DNA of 64,000 nt from Mycocentrospora acerina (taxonomy: Eukaryota; Ascomycota; Dothideomycetes; Pleosporales). Every line of letters starts with the position of its first letter. The stretch's first letter is position 1. The position numbers and the translations under genes are program-made. Positions 45,102-55,658 of this stretch are shown one piece after another. Under the pieces are notes generated by a model. The model was given only the letters and a program-made list of their open reading frames with translations. It did not search any database and had not been told where the DNA came from. The stretch is from positions 62,001 to 126,000 of the forward strand of contig JAKUHH010000142.1 of the NCBI GenBank assembly GCA_022701365.1. The letters run 5' to 3'.

Positions 45102-46186
45102 GGTAAAAGTAGCGGAGAGACGGGTCGCGTCGAATGAATGTGCAGGCGGAGTTGGCGATGCCGTCCAGAGGATATGTCAGCGAGGAGTGTGTCGTCCCGA
45201 GTCAGATGGGACGGTCGTGGTGTTATGGGTCGACGGCAGTGGTCAGAAGCGGGGCGGCTGTCGTCGTCGTCGGGCCAATCAAGTCGACGGCGCACGCAGG
45301 ACAATCTTCACGAATCGAACAAGTCAAAGCAACTACAGGCAGCGACAATCTTTCTCAATGGCAGAGCAGAGTCCGGACACAACAAGTACTAGATGGAGAC
45401 GGAGAACTGCGGGGGAGAGAGCGAGGAAGAGAGAGGACGAGCGAGGAAGAAGGCAGGTGGTGAGTGAGCAGCCGGCCAGCTACATAGTACATGACATGCA
45501 TGGCACCACCGCCGCCCCGTGCACGCTCCTCCAAAACGCGTCTCATAGCGCGTCACGAAATCGCGTCTTCCCCTCGTATCAGCATGCGCATCACGCTCCA
45601 CACGCCGGCTTCGCATGCTCCCCGCCCGGACAATGCGTTGGCTGACAGCCGTCGTGCCCGCCCCGGAGAGGCGCACTCCAAGACGCGCTCGCGGTCGCGG
45701 TCGTGGGGCGAGAAAGCGCGCCGCAGCTGGTGTGCGGGGGACGTGCGGCGCATGCGCAAAGGTTGGCTTGGTTGGGCGCATGGATGGGCGTGCGTGTGTC
45801 GATGGAGTCGGGGGGGTTGGGGTCTCACCAATGATTAATTGCACCGCCAATCTGACCCCTCGTGTGCGTGCTTTTGGTCGTGACCGTGATGCAGAGTGCG
45901 CAACGCGCGAGCGTGGTGTTTCGCGACCGCGTCCTTTGTGCGGGCTATTTGCACGCGCGCTCTCTGGTTGAGGCTGGGAGATGAATGCATGGGCTGTGTG
46001 AGGTCATGCCTTTGTTGGTCTTGCGGCTGGCGTTAATGGGCCAACTATTGAATTGCTAGATTGGATTGCTGGGTTCAGGCGCTCGAGTGCATGTGTAGCC
46101 TGTCTTGTCGAGTCTGTTCATTTCAACATTCATGCATCGTCTTTTCTCAATCCCATCCTCGCCGTATCCACCTTTCCACCACTTTG
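45102..46186. other. GC-rich intergenic region
   Basis: GC-rich spacer with many overlapping open frames on both strands caused by low stop-codon density. None has a recognisable motif. It contains the promoter of the Ser/Pro-rich gene. Confidence 0.5.
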
Positions 46187-47632
46187 TCATGCCCACTCGT
46201 CCACCACTTTGTCGTCCCCACTCTTCCACCACCTCGTTTCTTCTTCGCTCTGCGCCTCGCCGCCACACCCTCTTCCACCCCAACCGTCGTCGCTTTCCTT
46301 CTTGCGCCAACCACCATCGCCCTCCTTCTCACTCCAACCGCCATCCCCCTCCTTTTCACTCCACCCACCATCGCTCTTCCAGCCATCATCATCATCATCG
46401 TCATCACTCACCGCCACCACACTCATCCTCTCCTCCCCCCAACTCCGCTCTCCGAAATTCGTCCTCAGGCTCGCATCGCTCCCCACGACACTAACCTCAC
46501 TAGCCGCCTTGATCCGCTCAAACCCATCCCAGCTCTGCCCACCACCAGACGCACAACTTGCACTCTCTTGCAGCTCATTAAACTCTGCAGACGACGTCCA
46601 AGGCGCGTCTTCCACCATGGGAGGTTTGTACGTCGAGAATGTTTTGGTCGAAGTGTTGTCCGGTTCTTTCTTCATAGAGGTGATGATGCTGTGATGGTGG
46701 TGGTGGTGAGACGCGTATGATGCATTGTCCCAGTGTGTAATGTACTTGTGTGACACGGTCGTTTCCACGAGACTTGCAGAGCTCTGGATTAGGCGAGTGG
46801 TTCTCACTGACGAGGCGCTCTTCGCTGGCCATCCGTCCACCCCGCCTGTCATGAAGAACCCCGTCGGACTTGCAATATTCGAGTCTTCCTCTGACGATTT
46901 CGCATCTTCATACTCGGACTCCAAGACGGGAGCGAGTTGTTTCTTGTCACTCTTTTCTTTCTCCTTCTCCTCCCTCTCCTTCTTCTTCCTCTTCTCCCTC
47001 TTCTCCCTCTTCTCCTTCACTTCTCCCTCCACCCATCTCCTCTCCCTCACACCCCCCATCCCAACCCTACCCCCCGAATCAAACTCCCCCTCCCTCCCCA
47101 CAACCACCACCCTCCCGCTCTCCCGCTCCCGAATAACAAACGTCCCCCACTTCCTCGGCACCTTCACCCTAACCTTCTCCCCAACCTCTTCTCCTTTCTC
47201 ATCTTCTCTCTCCTTCCCCCTCCAAACACCTTCACCCACACACACATTCACATCCACACACACACCCCTCCCTCTCGCAACACTCCTCCTCATATCCCCG
47301 CCCACCGCCCGTCCAACATCCCCACTCCACCCCTCTTCTTTCCCCACCCCTTCCTCTTTCTTCCTCCTCTTCCGCTCCTTATAAAACAAGGGATCAAACG
47401 GACCAAACCCCGCGCGATTGAACTGTCCCAGCGGGGAATTAAGCATGTCTGCCCCGTCGTCCATGTAGCTTCCTGTGTATGCTGATGCGGCGTTTGTGTA
47501 TGTATCTGTGTCTGTGTCTGTGTCGGACGATGCGGTGGTGGTGGCGGAGATGTGTTTCAAGGTGTGGGGTGAAAAAGAAGGAGAGGAGATGTCGTCGATG
47601 TAGGAGGGGGGTGGGAGGGAGGAGTGGGACAT
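46187..47632 (-). CDS. Low-complexity hypothetical protein with Gly-Trp repeats
   Basis: An open minus-strand frame from the ATG at 47632 gives 481 residues. The frame extends upstream but is simple Thr/His-rich sequence there. Recognisable parts are SYIDDISSPSFSPHTLKHIS, a Thr-Asp dipeptide run, GQFNRAGFGPFDPLFYKERK, a Lys/Glu-rich helix, KWGTFVIRERESGRVVV, and near the C-terminus WDGFERIKAASEVSVVGSD. The end has three tandem DGGW(S/R)(E/K)KE(G/S) units. The WxGFERIK-SEVSVVG block looks conserved in Pleosporales as I recall it, which supports a real gene rather than a chance frame in GC-rich DNA. No function can be given; the opposite strand is also largely open. Confidence 0.55.
   Translation of the reverse strand: MSHSSLPPPSYIDDISSPSFSPHTLKHISATTTASSDTDTDTDTYTNAASAYTGSYMDDGADMLNSPLGQFNRAGFGPFDPLFYKERKRRKKEEGVGKEEGWSGDVGRAVGGDMRRSVARGRGVCVDVNVCVGEGVWRGKEREDEKGEEVGEKVRVKVPRKWGTFVIRERESGRVVVVGREGEFDSGGRVGMGGVRERRWVEGEVKEKREKREKRKKKEREEKEKEKSDKKQLAPVLESEYEDAKSSEEDSNIASPTGFFMTGGVDGWPAKSASSVRTTRLIQSSASLVETTVSHKYITHWDNASYASHHHHHHSIITSMKKEPDNTSTKTFSTYKPPMVEDAPWTSSAEFNELQESASCASGGGQSWDGFERIKAASEVSVVGSDASLRTNFGERSWGEERMSVVAVSDDDDDDDGWKSDGGWSEKEGDGGWSEKEGDGGWRKKESDDGWGGRGCGGEAQSEEETRWWKSGDDKVVDEWA
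46292..46372 (-). repeat. 3 x 27-bp coding tandem repeat
   Basis: Units at 46346-46372, 46319-46345 and 46292-46318 encode DGGWSEKEG, DGGWSEKEG and DGGWRKKES. A partial DDGWGG unit follows. The unit length keeps the frame. Confidence 0.85.
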
Positions 47633-48012
47633 ATTGGGGTGCCTTTTTCTTTGTTTTGCGTGCGTGTAGTGTGATGCGTGTGAGGCATGTGATGCGTGTG
47701 GTGAGGTCTTTGTGGGCTGGGGATGGGGAAGTGCTATTGTTGTTGCTGTTGTTGTTAGAGGGAAGGAAGATGTAGGGTGGGGCATTGCTGGGGTGATGGA
47801 TTGGGGCGAAGTGAAAGAGAGTAGTTGGGAAGAACAGCAGGAACAGCTAGGATACAAGGACAGTAATTGATATCAACCACAATAAAACGTCCATTTTGCT
47901 AGCAATTACCAATCCAATCTCATGCACTCCTCCCATGTTGGTTATTGCCTCACTCTACACTAATTCATCATCGTTATCATCACCACCACCACCACCACCA
48001 CCACCGCCACCC
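47633..48012. other. Intergenic with CAC microsatellite
   Basis: Promoter or leader of the low-complexity gene and 3' region of the dephospho-CoA kinase gene. A (CAC)n tract occupies about 47980-48005. Confidence 0.55.
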
Positions 48013-48813
48013 TCACAACTTTGCCTTTTCCCTCTTCTTCTCTTCCTCCCACTGCAACTGCACCGCCCTCATCCGGTACCAGCTCCACAGGCCCGCCAAC
48101 CCCCCCAAGGGCGGGCAAACCCACAGCAAAAACCCCCACCACCTCGGACTCCTCGCCCTCACATCCTGCATCACCCTCTGAATCTCCTTTTCCAAAAACT
48201 CCTTATCATGATCATTCCACACGACCACGCCCCTGCCTTCCCCCCTCCTCAGCGCCCTCTCCGCCTTCTCCCTCACATCCCCCTGGCTCACGACGCGATT
48301 CCGCGCATCCTCCTCGCTCAGATGCGCATCCCTCGCCCGCAGCCGCTGAATCTGAATCTTGGGGTCCGAGACCCCCACCACCATAATCGTGCCGCAGTAG
48401 CGCTCCCACCCGCTCTCAAACAGCAGCGGCACGTCCAGCACAACCGCCCAGTTGCCCCGCAGGTACGCCCACACCATCTGCCGGTACATTTCCCGCCGCA
48501 CCGCTGGATGCACAATGCTGTTGAGCTTCTTGCGGTCGCGCTCCTGCGACGCGCCCCCGCCGAAGATGCGGCGCCCCAGCGCCGGCCGGTTGAGCGGCCG
48601 CCCCCGTGGCGTGGCCTCGGGAAGCAGCAGGTCCGGCGTCGAGGGCAAAAAGTGCGAGACAATGGCGTTGTAGCCCGCGGTGCCGGGCTCGACGACCTGC
48701 CGTGCAATCAGGTCGGCGTCGATGATGGGGAGCGAGTAGGGCGGCCGCGAGAGGAGCGACGACACGGTCGACTTGCCCGTGGCGATGGAGCCGGTGAGGC
48801 CGAGGAGCAGCAT
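48013..48813 (-). CDS. CAB5: Dephospho-CoA kinase
   Basis: A single exon of 266 residues; the start chosen at 48813 puts the P-loop LTGSIATGKSTVS at residues 6-18, as in the family. Other CoaE motifs follow: IIDADLIARQVVEPGTAGYN, LGRRIF, KLNSIVHPAVRREM, VVLDVPLLFESGWERYC and RLRARDAHLSEEDARNRV. It phosphorylates the 3'-hydroxyl of dephospho-CoA with ATP, the last step of coenzyme A synthesis. After the catalytic domain a hydrophobic segment (WWGFLLWVCPPLGGLAGLWS) and a Lys/Glu-rich tail suggest a C-terminal membrane anchor. That would fit the membrane or mitochondrial association reported for yeast CoA-synthesis proteins. Confidence 0.93.
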   Translation of the reverse strand: MLLLGLTGSIATGKSTVSSLLSRPPYSLPIIDADLIARQVVEPGTAGYNAIVSHFLPSTPDLLLPEATPRGRPLNRPALGRRIFGGGASQERDRKKLNSIVHPAVRREMYRQMVWAYLRGNWAVVLDVPLLFESGWERYCGTIMVVGVSDPKIQIQRLRARDAHLSEEDARNRVVSQGDVREKAERALRRGEGRGVVVWNDHDKEFLEKEIQRVMQDVRARSPRWWGFLLWVCPPLGGLAGLWSWYRMRAVQLQWEEEKKREKAKL

Positions 48814-49247
48814 CTTCCGTCGTCGATTGATAAACAAATAGAAAGATTTACTGTTTGGCTACTTGGACGCCGTCTACTCGCGTGCTTGGTTGCTGTTTGT
48901 TGGTCGCGTCGGCGGAATGGGAACGTGTGGGGAGCTGCATGCTGGCTTGGGCCGAGGAGCTTGGGTGAGCATTGACGTCACACGACTCGACTCGACTCCA
49001 TATCACACTGGCCACCAATCAACTCGAATGAATTGCACGCACTCCTTGGAATTATTGTTACATGTAGAAGCAGTGGTGCTTGTCTTTTTCTTCAACCACT
49101 CTCAAGCTCTGGATGAACAACTACTGCTTCTAAACTACCTTCCATCTCCTCCACTTCTCACCCAACCCTCCAGCAAAACAACCTGCCTGCGAGCGTCTGG
49201 ACGAACCACATCACGCTGCACACATCAAGTCTCAACCCAAAACACTC
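48814..49247. other. Intergenic
   Basis: Promoter of the dephospho-CoA kinase gene and 3' region of XRN1. No gene is seen. Confidence 0.55.
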
Positions 49248-52200
49248 CTACTGCGGTGCAGCGGCTGCTGCTGCTGGTGCGCCTCCCCTTGCCGCACCCC
49301 GGCCTCGTTGACCACCCCTTCCACGACCTCGTCCTCGACCCCGCCCACCATCTAGATTAGCCGGCGGTGGGACGCTCGAGTAATTTTGCGGGCGGAAGTT
49401 TGGGTTGTTCTGAACAACTCCCTCGGTCGGGTCATGCATGTCCGTTATGGTGAAGCCGCCACGATTGCCCTTGACACCTCCGCGACCCCTGGGCACAAAG
49501 TCGGCACCACCGCCACGCGAGTTTCCACGCGCATTGTGGTTGCCGTTGGGAGCCTGGTTCTGAGGCTGGAATTGGTGACCGTTGGCCTGTCCGCGGGGCG
49601 CAAAGCCGCCTCGACCACCTCGAGGTGGACCGCCGTGAATGGGGAGAGTATGCTGGTGTTGTCCATCTCCATTCTGCGCATGTACGCTCCCTCGTGGAGC
49701 TTGGCCACCACCGCGTCCGTTGCTGTCTCCACCCCCAAAGGCTCCTCGGTATGAGCCTTTGAGTGGGGGAGGAGCGCCCGCTGGTACCAGCTGAGGGCCA
49801 CCAGGCGCACCCACACGCGGAATGCTGTAAGATTGAGCTGCCTGTTGTGGGCGCTTCGCTACTCCCGCGCTAGAGTAGGTGACGACTTGCTGGTCCGTAA
49901 TGTTGAGCGCCGCTGTTGCTGGAACAGTAGATCCTCGGAATGGAGAACAGCGGTCGCCGAGAGACGTCCCACTCATGAACGTTGTGTCAAAGACAACATC
50001 CAAAAGCAAGACGCGAGCCGTCCTGGTCTTGCCAATGACGGTACCAGATGAACCAATCGGCACTCTTCCAGAGTCTTGCACGTAGACGATACGGTCGCCA
50101 ATGGTAAAGTTCTGACCACCAAGACGTTGTTCCGCATCTGACGGCTTGAGCAAAGCACTACGTGGAACCTTTCCAACCTTCTTCGTCTCAATGTTCTTCT
50201 CCACAAACGCGAGGTTTGCATCAGCAGCCTGCTCGATCAACTTGACCGTGTCCGAGTCAAGCTGTTCCGCATCCAATGGAACTTTCTCAAAGTTCTTGGT
50301 TTGAACTTCCTTCAGCCACGCTCCAATCTCCTTGACCTTCTGCTTGGCAACTTCAGCAGGATAGAAATCGGTATCCTCCCAACCATCGCCAGTCGGGTTG
50401 TTGATGATAGCGGCAAAGAAGTCTGGGAACTTGATCATGTACTGAGCAAGCAGATTCATAGCCTTTTGGCTGTATTCCCAGCCGTTGGCCGACTTCCTGG
50501 AATAGCCAAGAACTTTGAGCTTCTTCGCTTCAAACTTGAGATTGAGACCTAGATTCAGCTTCAGGCCGCTTGAGTTCACCATGAACGAGGATGTTAACTT
50601 AGACAATGCCAGAGGTGGCATATGTAGTTGCCTCGCGACCATGTACGACGGAATGTAGGGTGTCGATCTCTCAGCTTGTCTGACAATATCGCGGCCAAAG
50701 TCGGGCTCCGGTTTGGTCAGTCGAATTACCATAATGATTGCCTTGTTGTCCGCGTGACCAATAATCTGCAGAGGTCGACCGTAGGCGTAGTCCCCGAGAT
50801 AGAATGCTCTCGCGCCCTCAGGGAACTCCTCCTCAATCGGGAGCGCCTCCTTCTCCAAGAAACGAGTGTCTGGACTGGCAACTTCATCGACAATAGTTTG
50901 AGTCGCATACTCAATCTGCAGTCCGGAAATTTCGCCATACTCCTTGATAGTCGCGCCTTCGTCCGTCTTCCTGAGGCCTTTGAGCATTTCTACGTGCACA
51001 AGGGACTCGACCTCTCCGACATTCATGCCAAGGCGCTTGCTGTAGGTGCTTTCAATGCGATTCGCCATCTTCTTCCAGTCAGAGATTTCCTTCGGTCCAT
51101 GCGGTATGGCAACTGGTGCGGATGGGCCGCTCTCAGAGAGAACGTAATCGAACAACTCGTCCGAAACTTTAACCACCTTCGCCTCATGCAGGAACGGGTA
51201 TCCAACATGAACAGCCTTTCCAAGCTTTTGCTGCGCATGAGTGACCGATGTTCGCGGCTCCGTACCCAAAAGAGTAATAATCATACTCTCGTTGCGACTG
51301 TCCTGTTGGAACACATTGACACCTGCGAAAGCAAGCTTGCCATGGAATGGCAACACTTTCAAACTAGGGAAACCAGCCAAGGCATCTGCTCCTAGTTTGA
51401 CGTCAGGCATCAGGCCAGCGTGGTAATCCAATCCATCCATAGTAGGAAGATCGAATATGTTCTCTATGCACTTGCAGTGAGGAAGGTCTGGGAAGATCCC
51501 AGGTAGAGATGAGGGGTAGGTGAAGTCCACCTCGTTGGAATAGGTGAACTTCAGCGAGACGCCAAACGAGTTGCGCGATTTTTCGTCTGCTGTAAGTTGG
51601 TCTTCTTTCGTAGCCATAGCCTTCAGCAACCTCTCCTCTTGAATAAATGGAATTTTGACGACAGCTTCCCAATCCTGCTTCTTTCCGTTCATGTCGAGGT
51701 TGAAGTCTCGTGGGTAGAAGTCGATGATTGGAGAGTCCTCTTGTGTCATGAGAGGATGGTAGGCCTCTGGCACAATCTTCTTACTGCGGTCTGGCAAGAC
51801 ACCCATCAACTGCTGGAACGGCTTGAAAGGCTGACCAAGTTTGAAGTTGATGTCCGCCTTCAATCCCCTCTTGACGTCAGAGATCATGGGTGAATAATGG
51901 TAGCCATAGTACCAAGGCCACGATGCCACTCCACGGTAGTAGTAGTAAAGAACCCACTGCAATCCCTGCACGTAGTTCTCCGTCAACTTACGCAGCTCCT
52001 CTTCGTTGCTGCGATCCCAATCAAATTTACTCTTGTAGTAGTCGTTCTTCCAGGCATCAAACTTCTCATCATACTTCTTCTGCATGACTTCCTGGGTCTC
52101 CTCAGGAGAGACATCAACAATCTTGGCTTGATCGTACTTCTGAACTACTCGTACAATTGCCTTTGTCGCCTCATCGTCCATCTCGTCATCGTCGTCATCG

Positions 52201-53633
52201 TCATCGTCCAACTTGGGTGGAGCTGTCACCTCAATGTAACGCTCACCATCGTCGTTGGAAACAGTCTTCCATGGCAAATGCAATTTGTCGGCCAGTTCCT
52301 GGACAAATTTCCGGTCTTCTGCATTGAGGTCCACCGGAAAGTTCAACGGACCCTGCTCTTTCTTTTCCAGGTAGTTACCCAGCCAGCTCTTAACGCTCGC
52401 AAAGAGCTGCTTTTGCTGAGTGGACATGATAACCGTGCCTCGTCTCGCCGTTTTCTTCATAACATCCTCTTTTTCGAGACGTTTTCCCTTGAACCAGGAA
52501 GCATCCGCATTCTCCGACTCAAAGTGACGAAACTCAATCTGCGAGAGCTCATCGAGCAGCAATGACAGCCTCTCCATATTGATGACTCCGTTCTCATTAA
52601 TGTAGCCCTTGGCTTTAGGCAACACTGTCTTGTAAACATTGAACATGAGGGCTAAAGCGCCCTCGTTGATATGCAAATGCGGAAGATTAGGAAGGAAATC
52701 GTTACCAACAAAGAAAGCCATAAGAATGAAATCATCAATAACTCGTTCCATGTCAAATGGAAATCCCAGAGCGCCAGGCTCGTCTAGCTCTTGGAATTCT
52801 AGTTCAAGATATTCTCGAACAATGCACAAATGCATCAGGTAGAAATTCTGGTGCTCCAACTCCTTGGACTTAGTCTGGCTTTGCCGGCCAAAGGTGACCT
52901 CTTCACGCAAGAGGCAGAAGTGAGGGTCGTGGCTCAATAGACCCAGCATGATGAGATCCGCATCAAGGCCGTACAGGCAGTGGCGACGGTTGGGGTCGTA
53001 ATCGGGTTGCGCCTTAGCCTGGCGAATGTATTCCATGATCTTGTGCTCGCCCTCTCCGGGAACTTCGTGACCGGACAGGACGACTTCCACGCCCTGCCAA
53101 TCCAAATCCTCGGAGACCTTCTTCGCAACGAAGTACTTTAGCTGTTGCGTGAGCTTTGCCATAAACCCGGTACCCGGTGTGATGCAGTTGCTGTCAAAGG
53201 GATCATCCTTGGGCATCTCCACACCTTCACGGATAGCCTTCTCTCGAGCTTTTTCAGCATCGAGAGCAGTCCGGAAGCGACGCGCACGCTGTTGGTTCAT
53301 CTTGGCACGCGGGGCGACGCCGTCGATGGCCATAAAGAACAGCTGCTTGGGCTTAATCTTGCCAAATAGGTGCTCGATGTAGTTGAAGATGGCGATAAAC
53401 ATCTTCTCTTCAGTCATACGAGCGGTTGGGCCGTCTGAGTCATTATGGGTGCAATTGTGGATAATACCGTTCATGTCAAGCTGTCGAGGCTGACGTTAGC
53501 GTCATTCAATGAGGCGATTCTGAGGAGAACCCACGTAGAGACAGTCGAACTCTGGAATACGGTTTTCCGCAATGAGCTGAGAGATACCCGGGTACCTCTC
53601 GGACATCCATCGGAAGAACTTGGGAACACCCAT
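49248..53633 (-). CDS. XRN1: 5'-3' exoribonuclease 1
   Basis: Exon 1 (53633-53535) encodes MGVPKFFRWMSERYPGISQL and the next 13 residues. A 54-bp intron follows, then one long exon (53480-49248), giving 1443 residues in all. Catalytic-centre residues are in place: D35 in YLDMNG, D86 in MAIDGVAP, the basic set K93, Q97, R100 and R101 in KMNQQRARR, acidic residues in EVPGEGEHKI (about E175 and E177), and D205/D207 in GLDADLIMLG. This is the cytoplasmic enzyme that degrades 5'-monophosphorylated, decapped mRNA. The long Tudor/SH3-like middle part and the Gly/Arg/Gln-rich tail (GRGRGRGRGGQRGRGAARGG) match the Xrn1 rather than the nuclear Rat1 class. An Asp run (DDDDDDDEMDDE) sits in the mid-region. 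It is divergent from the histone chaperone gene. Confidence 0.96.
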
Positions 53634-54047
53634 AGCTGCTGCTGGCTTCTAGCGATAATATGAGGGTGGTGGGTGGATGCGACGGGGGGTTGCAGTCGCA
53701 GAGGAACAGGTGGCGACTAGGCTACGGAGGCAGAATTGGGGGTAAAGGCCGGGGTGAGAGAAGCGCACACAGCGCTGTAGCTGCGAGAGCGACAGGAAAT
53801 AAGGGGGGCGAGATTCTCGACACTGAGGTCTTCAAAGAGTTGTAGGAATCAGCCCGGGGAGCTTGATATAATTCCCCACTACCGCCAAGACCGCGGGCCG
53901 CGATCGATGGCTAGGGTGGTAGCAATCACGTGCCAGACGCGAACTTCGAGCGCAACGCGTCCAACTTTCCCCGTCTGCTTGCTGCGCCGACCACGACAGC
54001 ACGCAACAATACTACGCCCTCATCTAGAAAACACGTATCGAGCGACA
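53634..54047. promoter_or_regulatory. Divergent promoter between XRN1 and the histone chaperone gene
   Basis: A 414-bp spacer separates the two start codons on opposite strands. It therefore holds both promoters and 5' leaders. No specific factor site is asserted. Confidence 0.6.
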
Positions 54048-55658
54048 ATGGACGAAACAATGAGTGGTAAGACTTTCTCATAGTCGATGGTGTCTCTGGT
54101 CGTATAGCCCTACAGCCATGGCCAAGCTCTATGATTTCGGTGCTCAGGTGCCCAAGCTTGGACCCAGGCCCAAATCCTCAGAGAACTGTAGCACCTATAC
54201 CGCACGTCACAAAACTACAGAAATTTCCTGCAACGGCTGGATAAGATACGAGGGCCCTCGCTGACACTCTCATTGCAGACGCTCTCGATTCGCGCGAGAT
54301 GGAGGACCAGGAGCAGGTAGAGCACAAGATCATCAACGAGGAGTACAAGATATGGAAGAAGAACTCCGTCTTCCTCTATGACATGCTCTACGGCCGCGCG
54401 TTGGAGTGGCCCACGCTCACTACGCAATGGCTCCCAGACAAGAAACCGTAAAGATTCCCGTGACTAAGTCTTGCTCAGGCACTGACGACTTACAGAGTGG
54501 AGGGCACCAACATGAGTCAGCACCGCATCATTCTCGGAACACACACCTCCAACCAGGCACAGAACTACCTCCAAATTGCCCACTGCGAGATTCCCGACTT
54601 CCGTGTCCCAGAACTATCAGAGCTCAACGAAGAACGGGGAGAAGTTGGTGGCCATGGCAATGCGAAGCGACCGTTCGACTTCAAGATCGTGCAGAAGATC
54701 AATCACCCTGGCGAAGTCAACAAGGCGCGATACCAGCCGCAGAACCCAGACATAATAGCCTCGCTGTGCGTGGACGGCAAAGTGCTGATCTTCGACCGGA
54801 CAAAGCATCCCCTGCAGCCAAAGGGCGACGCGATCCAGTTTGAGGCTGAGCTTGTAGGACACAACAAAGAAGGATTTGGACTGAGCTGGAGTCCATTGAG
54901 GGAGGGACATCTGGTGACTGGTAATGAAGACACGACTGTGAAGACTTGGGACATCAAATCAGGCTTCTCCAAGGGAAGCAAGACCATCAGCCCAACCGCC
55001 ACATATACTGTACACAGCGCTACCGTCAACGATGTACAATACCACCCAATCTACGACTTCCTCATCGGTACCGCATCCGACGATCTTACTTGGCAGGTGC
55101 TCGACACGCGCATGGCCACACACAAAAAGGCACTGTACAGGAAGCTCGCCCATGAAGATGCTGTCAACAGCATCGCATTCCACCCGGAATTTGAATCCAC
55201 CATGGCAACAGGTTCCGCAGATAAGACAGTCGCCATTTGGGACCTCCGCAACTTCGAAAAACCACTGCATTCCCTGGCAAGCCATCGCGGTGACGTCATT
55301 GGTTTGCAATGGCACCCACAGGACGCATCTATCCTCGCAAGTTCCAGCTATGACCGCCGTGTCTGCATGTGGGATCTCAGCAAGATCGGCGACGAGCAGA
55401 CGGAAGAGGAGGCAGAAGATGGGCCGCCAGAGTTGTACGTCTTTACTTTTCAAATGGGTTAAGGCATTGCTAACAAGAATCAGGCTATTCATGCATGGCG
55501 GCTTCACAAACCGCATCTGCGATTTTGACTGGAATAAGAACGACCCGTGGGTCATGATGGGTGCCGCTGAAGACAACCAACTGCAAATCTTCCGCCCGAG
55601 CCGCAAACTCGTTGAACCGCTAAAGAAGAGCGTCAATCATGGAGAGGTTTCAGATTGA
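54048..55658 (+). CDS. RbAp46/48-type WD40 histone-binding chaperone (HAT2/MSI1 family)
   Basis: Four exons (54048-54066, 54279-54447, 54496-55434, 55484-55658) encode 433 residues. The first exon supplies only six codons plus one base, and the first intron is 212 bp. The N-terminal histone-H4-binding helix region is typical: EHKIINEEYKIWKKNSVFLY followed by RALEWPTLTTQWLPD. WD40 repeats follow: NKARYQPQNPDIIAS, GFGLSWSPLREGHLVTGNED, TVKTWDI, ASDDLTWQVLDTR, HEDAVNSIAFHPEFESTMAT, VAIWDLRN, and CMWDLSKIGDEQTEEEAEDG before the final FTNRICDFDWNKNDPWVMMG. Such proteins serve the Hat1 acetyltransferase, CAF-1, Rpd3-type and PRC2-type complexes. Which complex it serves here cannot be told; HAT2 is the most common annotation. 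Confidence 0.94.

Noticed and set aside
45094..45850. Several 110-180-codon frames on both strands in GC-rich spacer
   Set aside because: They overlap each other in all frames because stop codons are rare in this GC-rich stretch; none shows a conserved motif.
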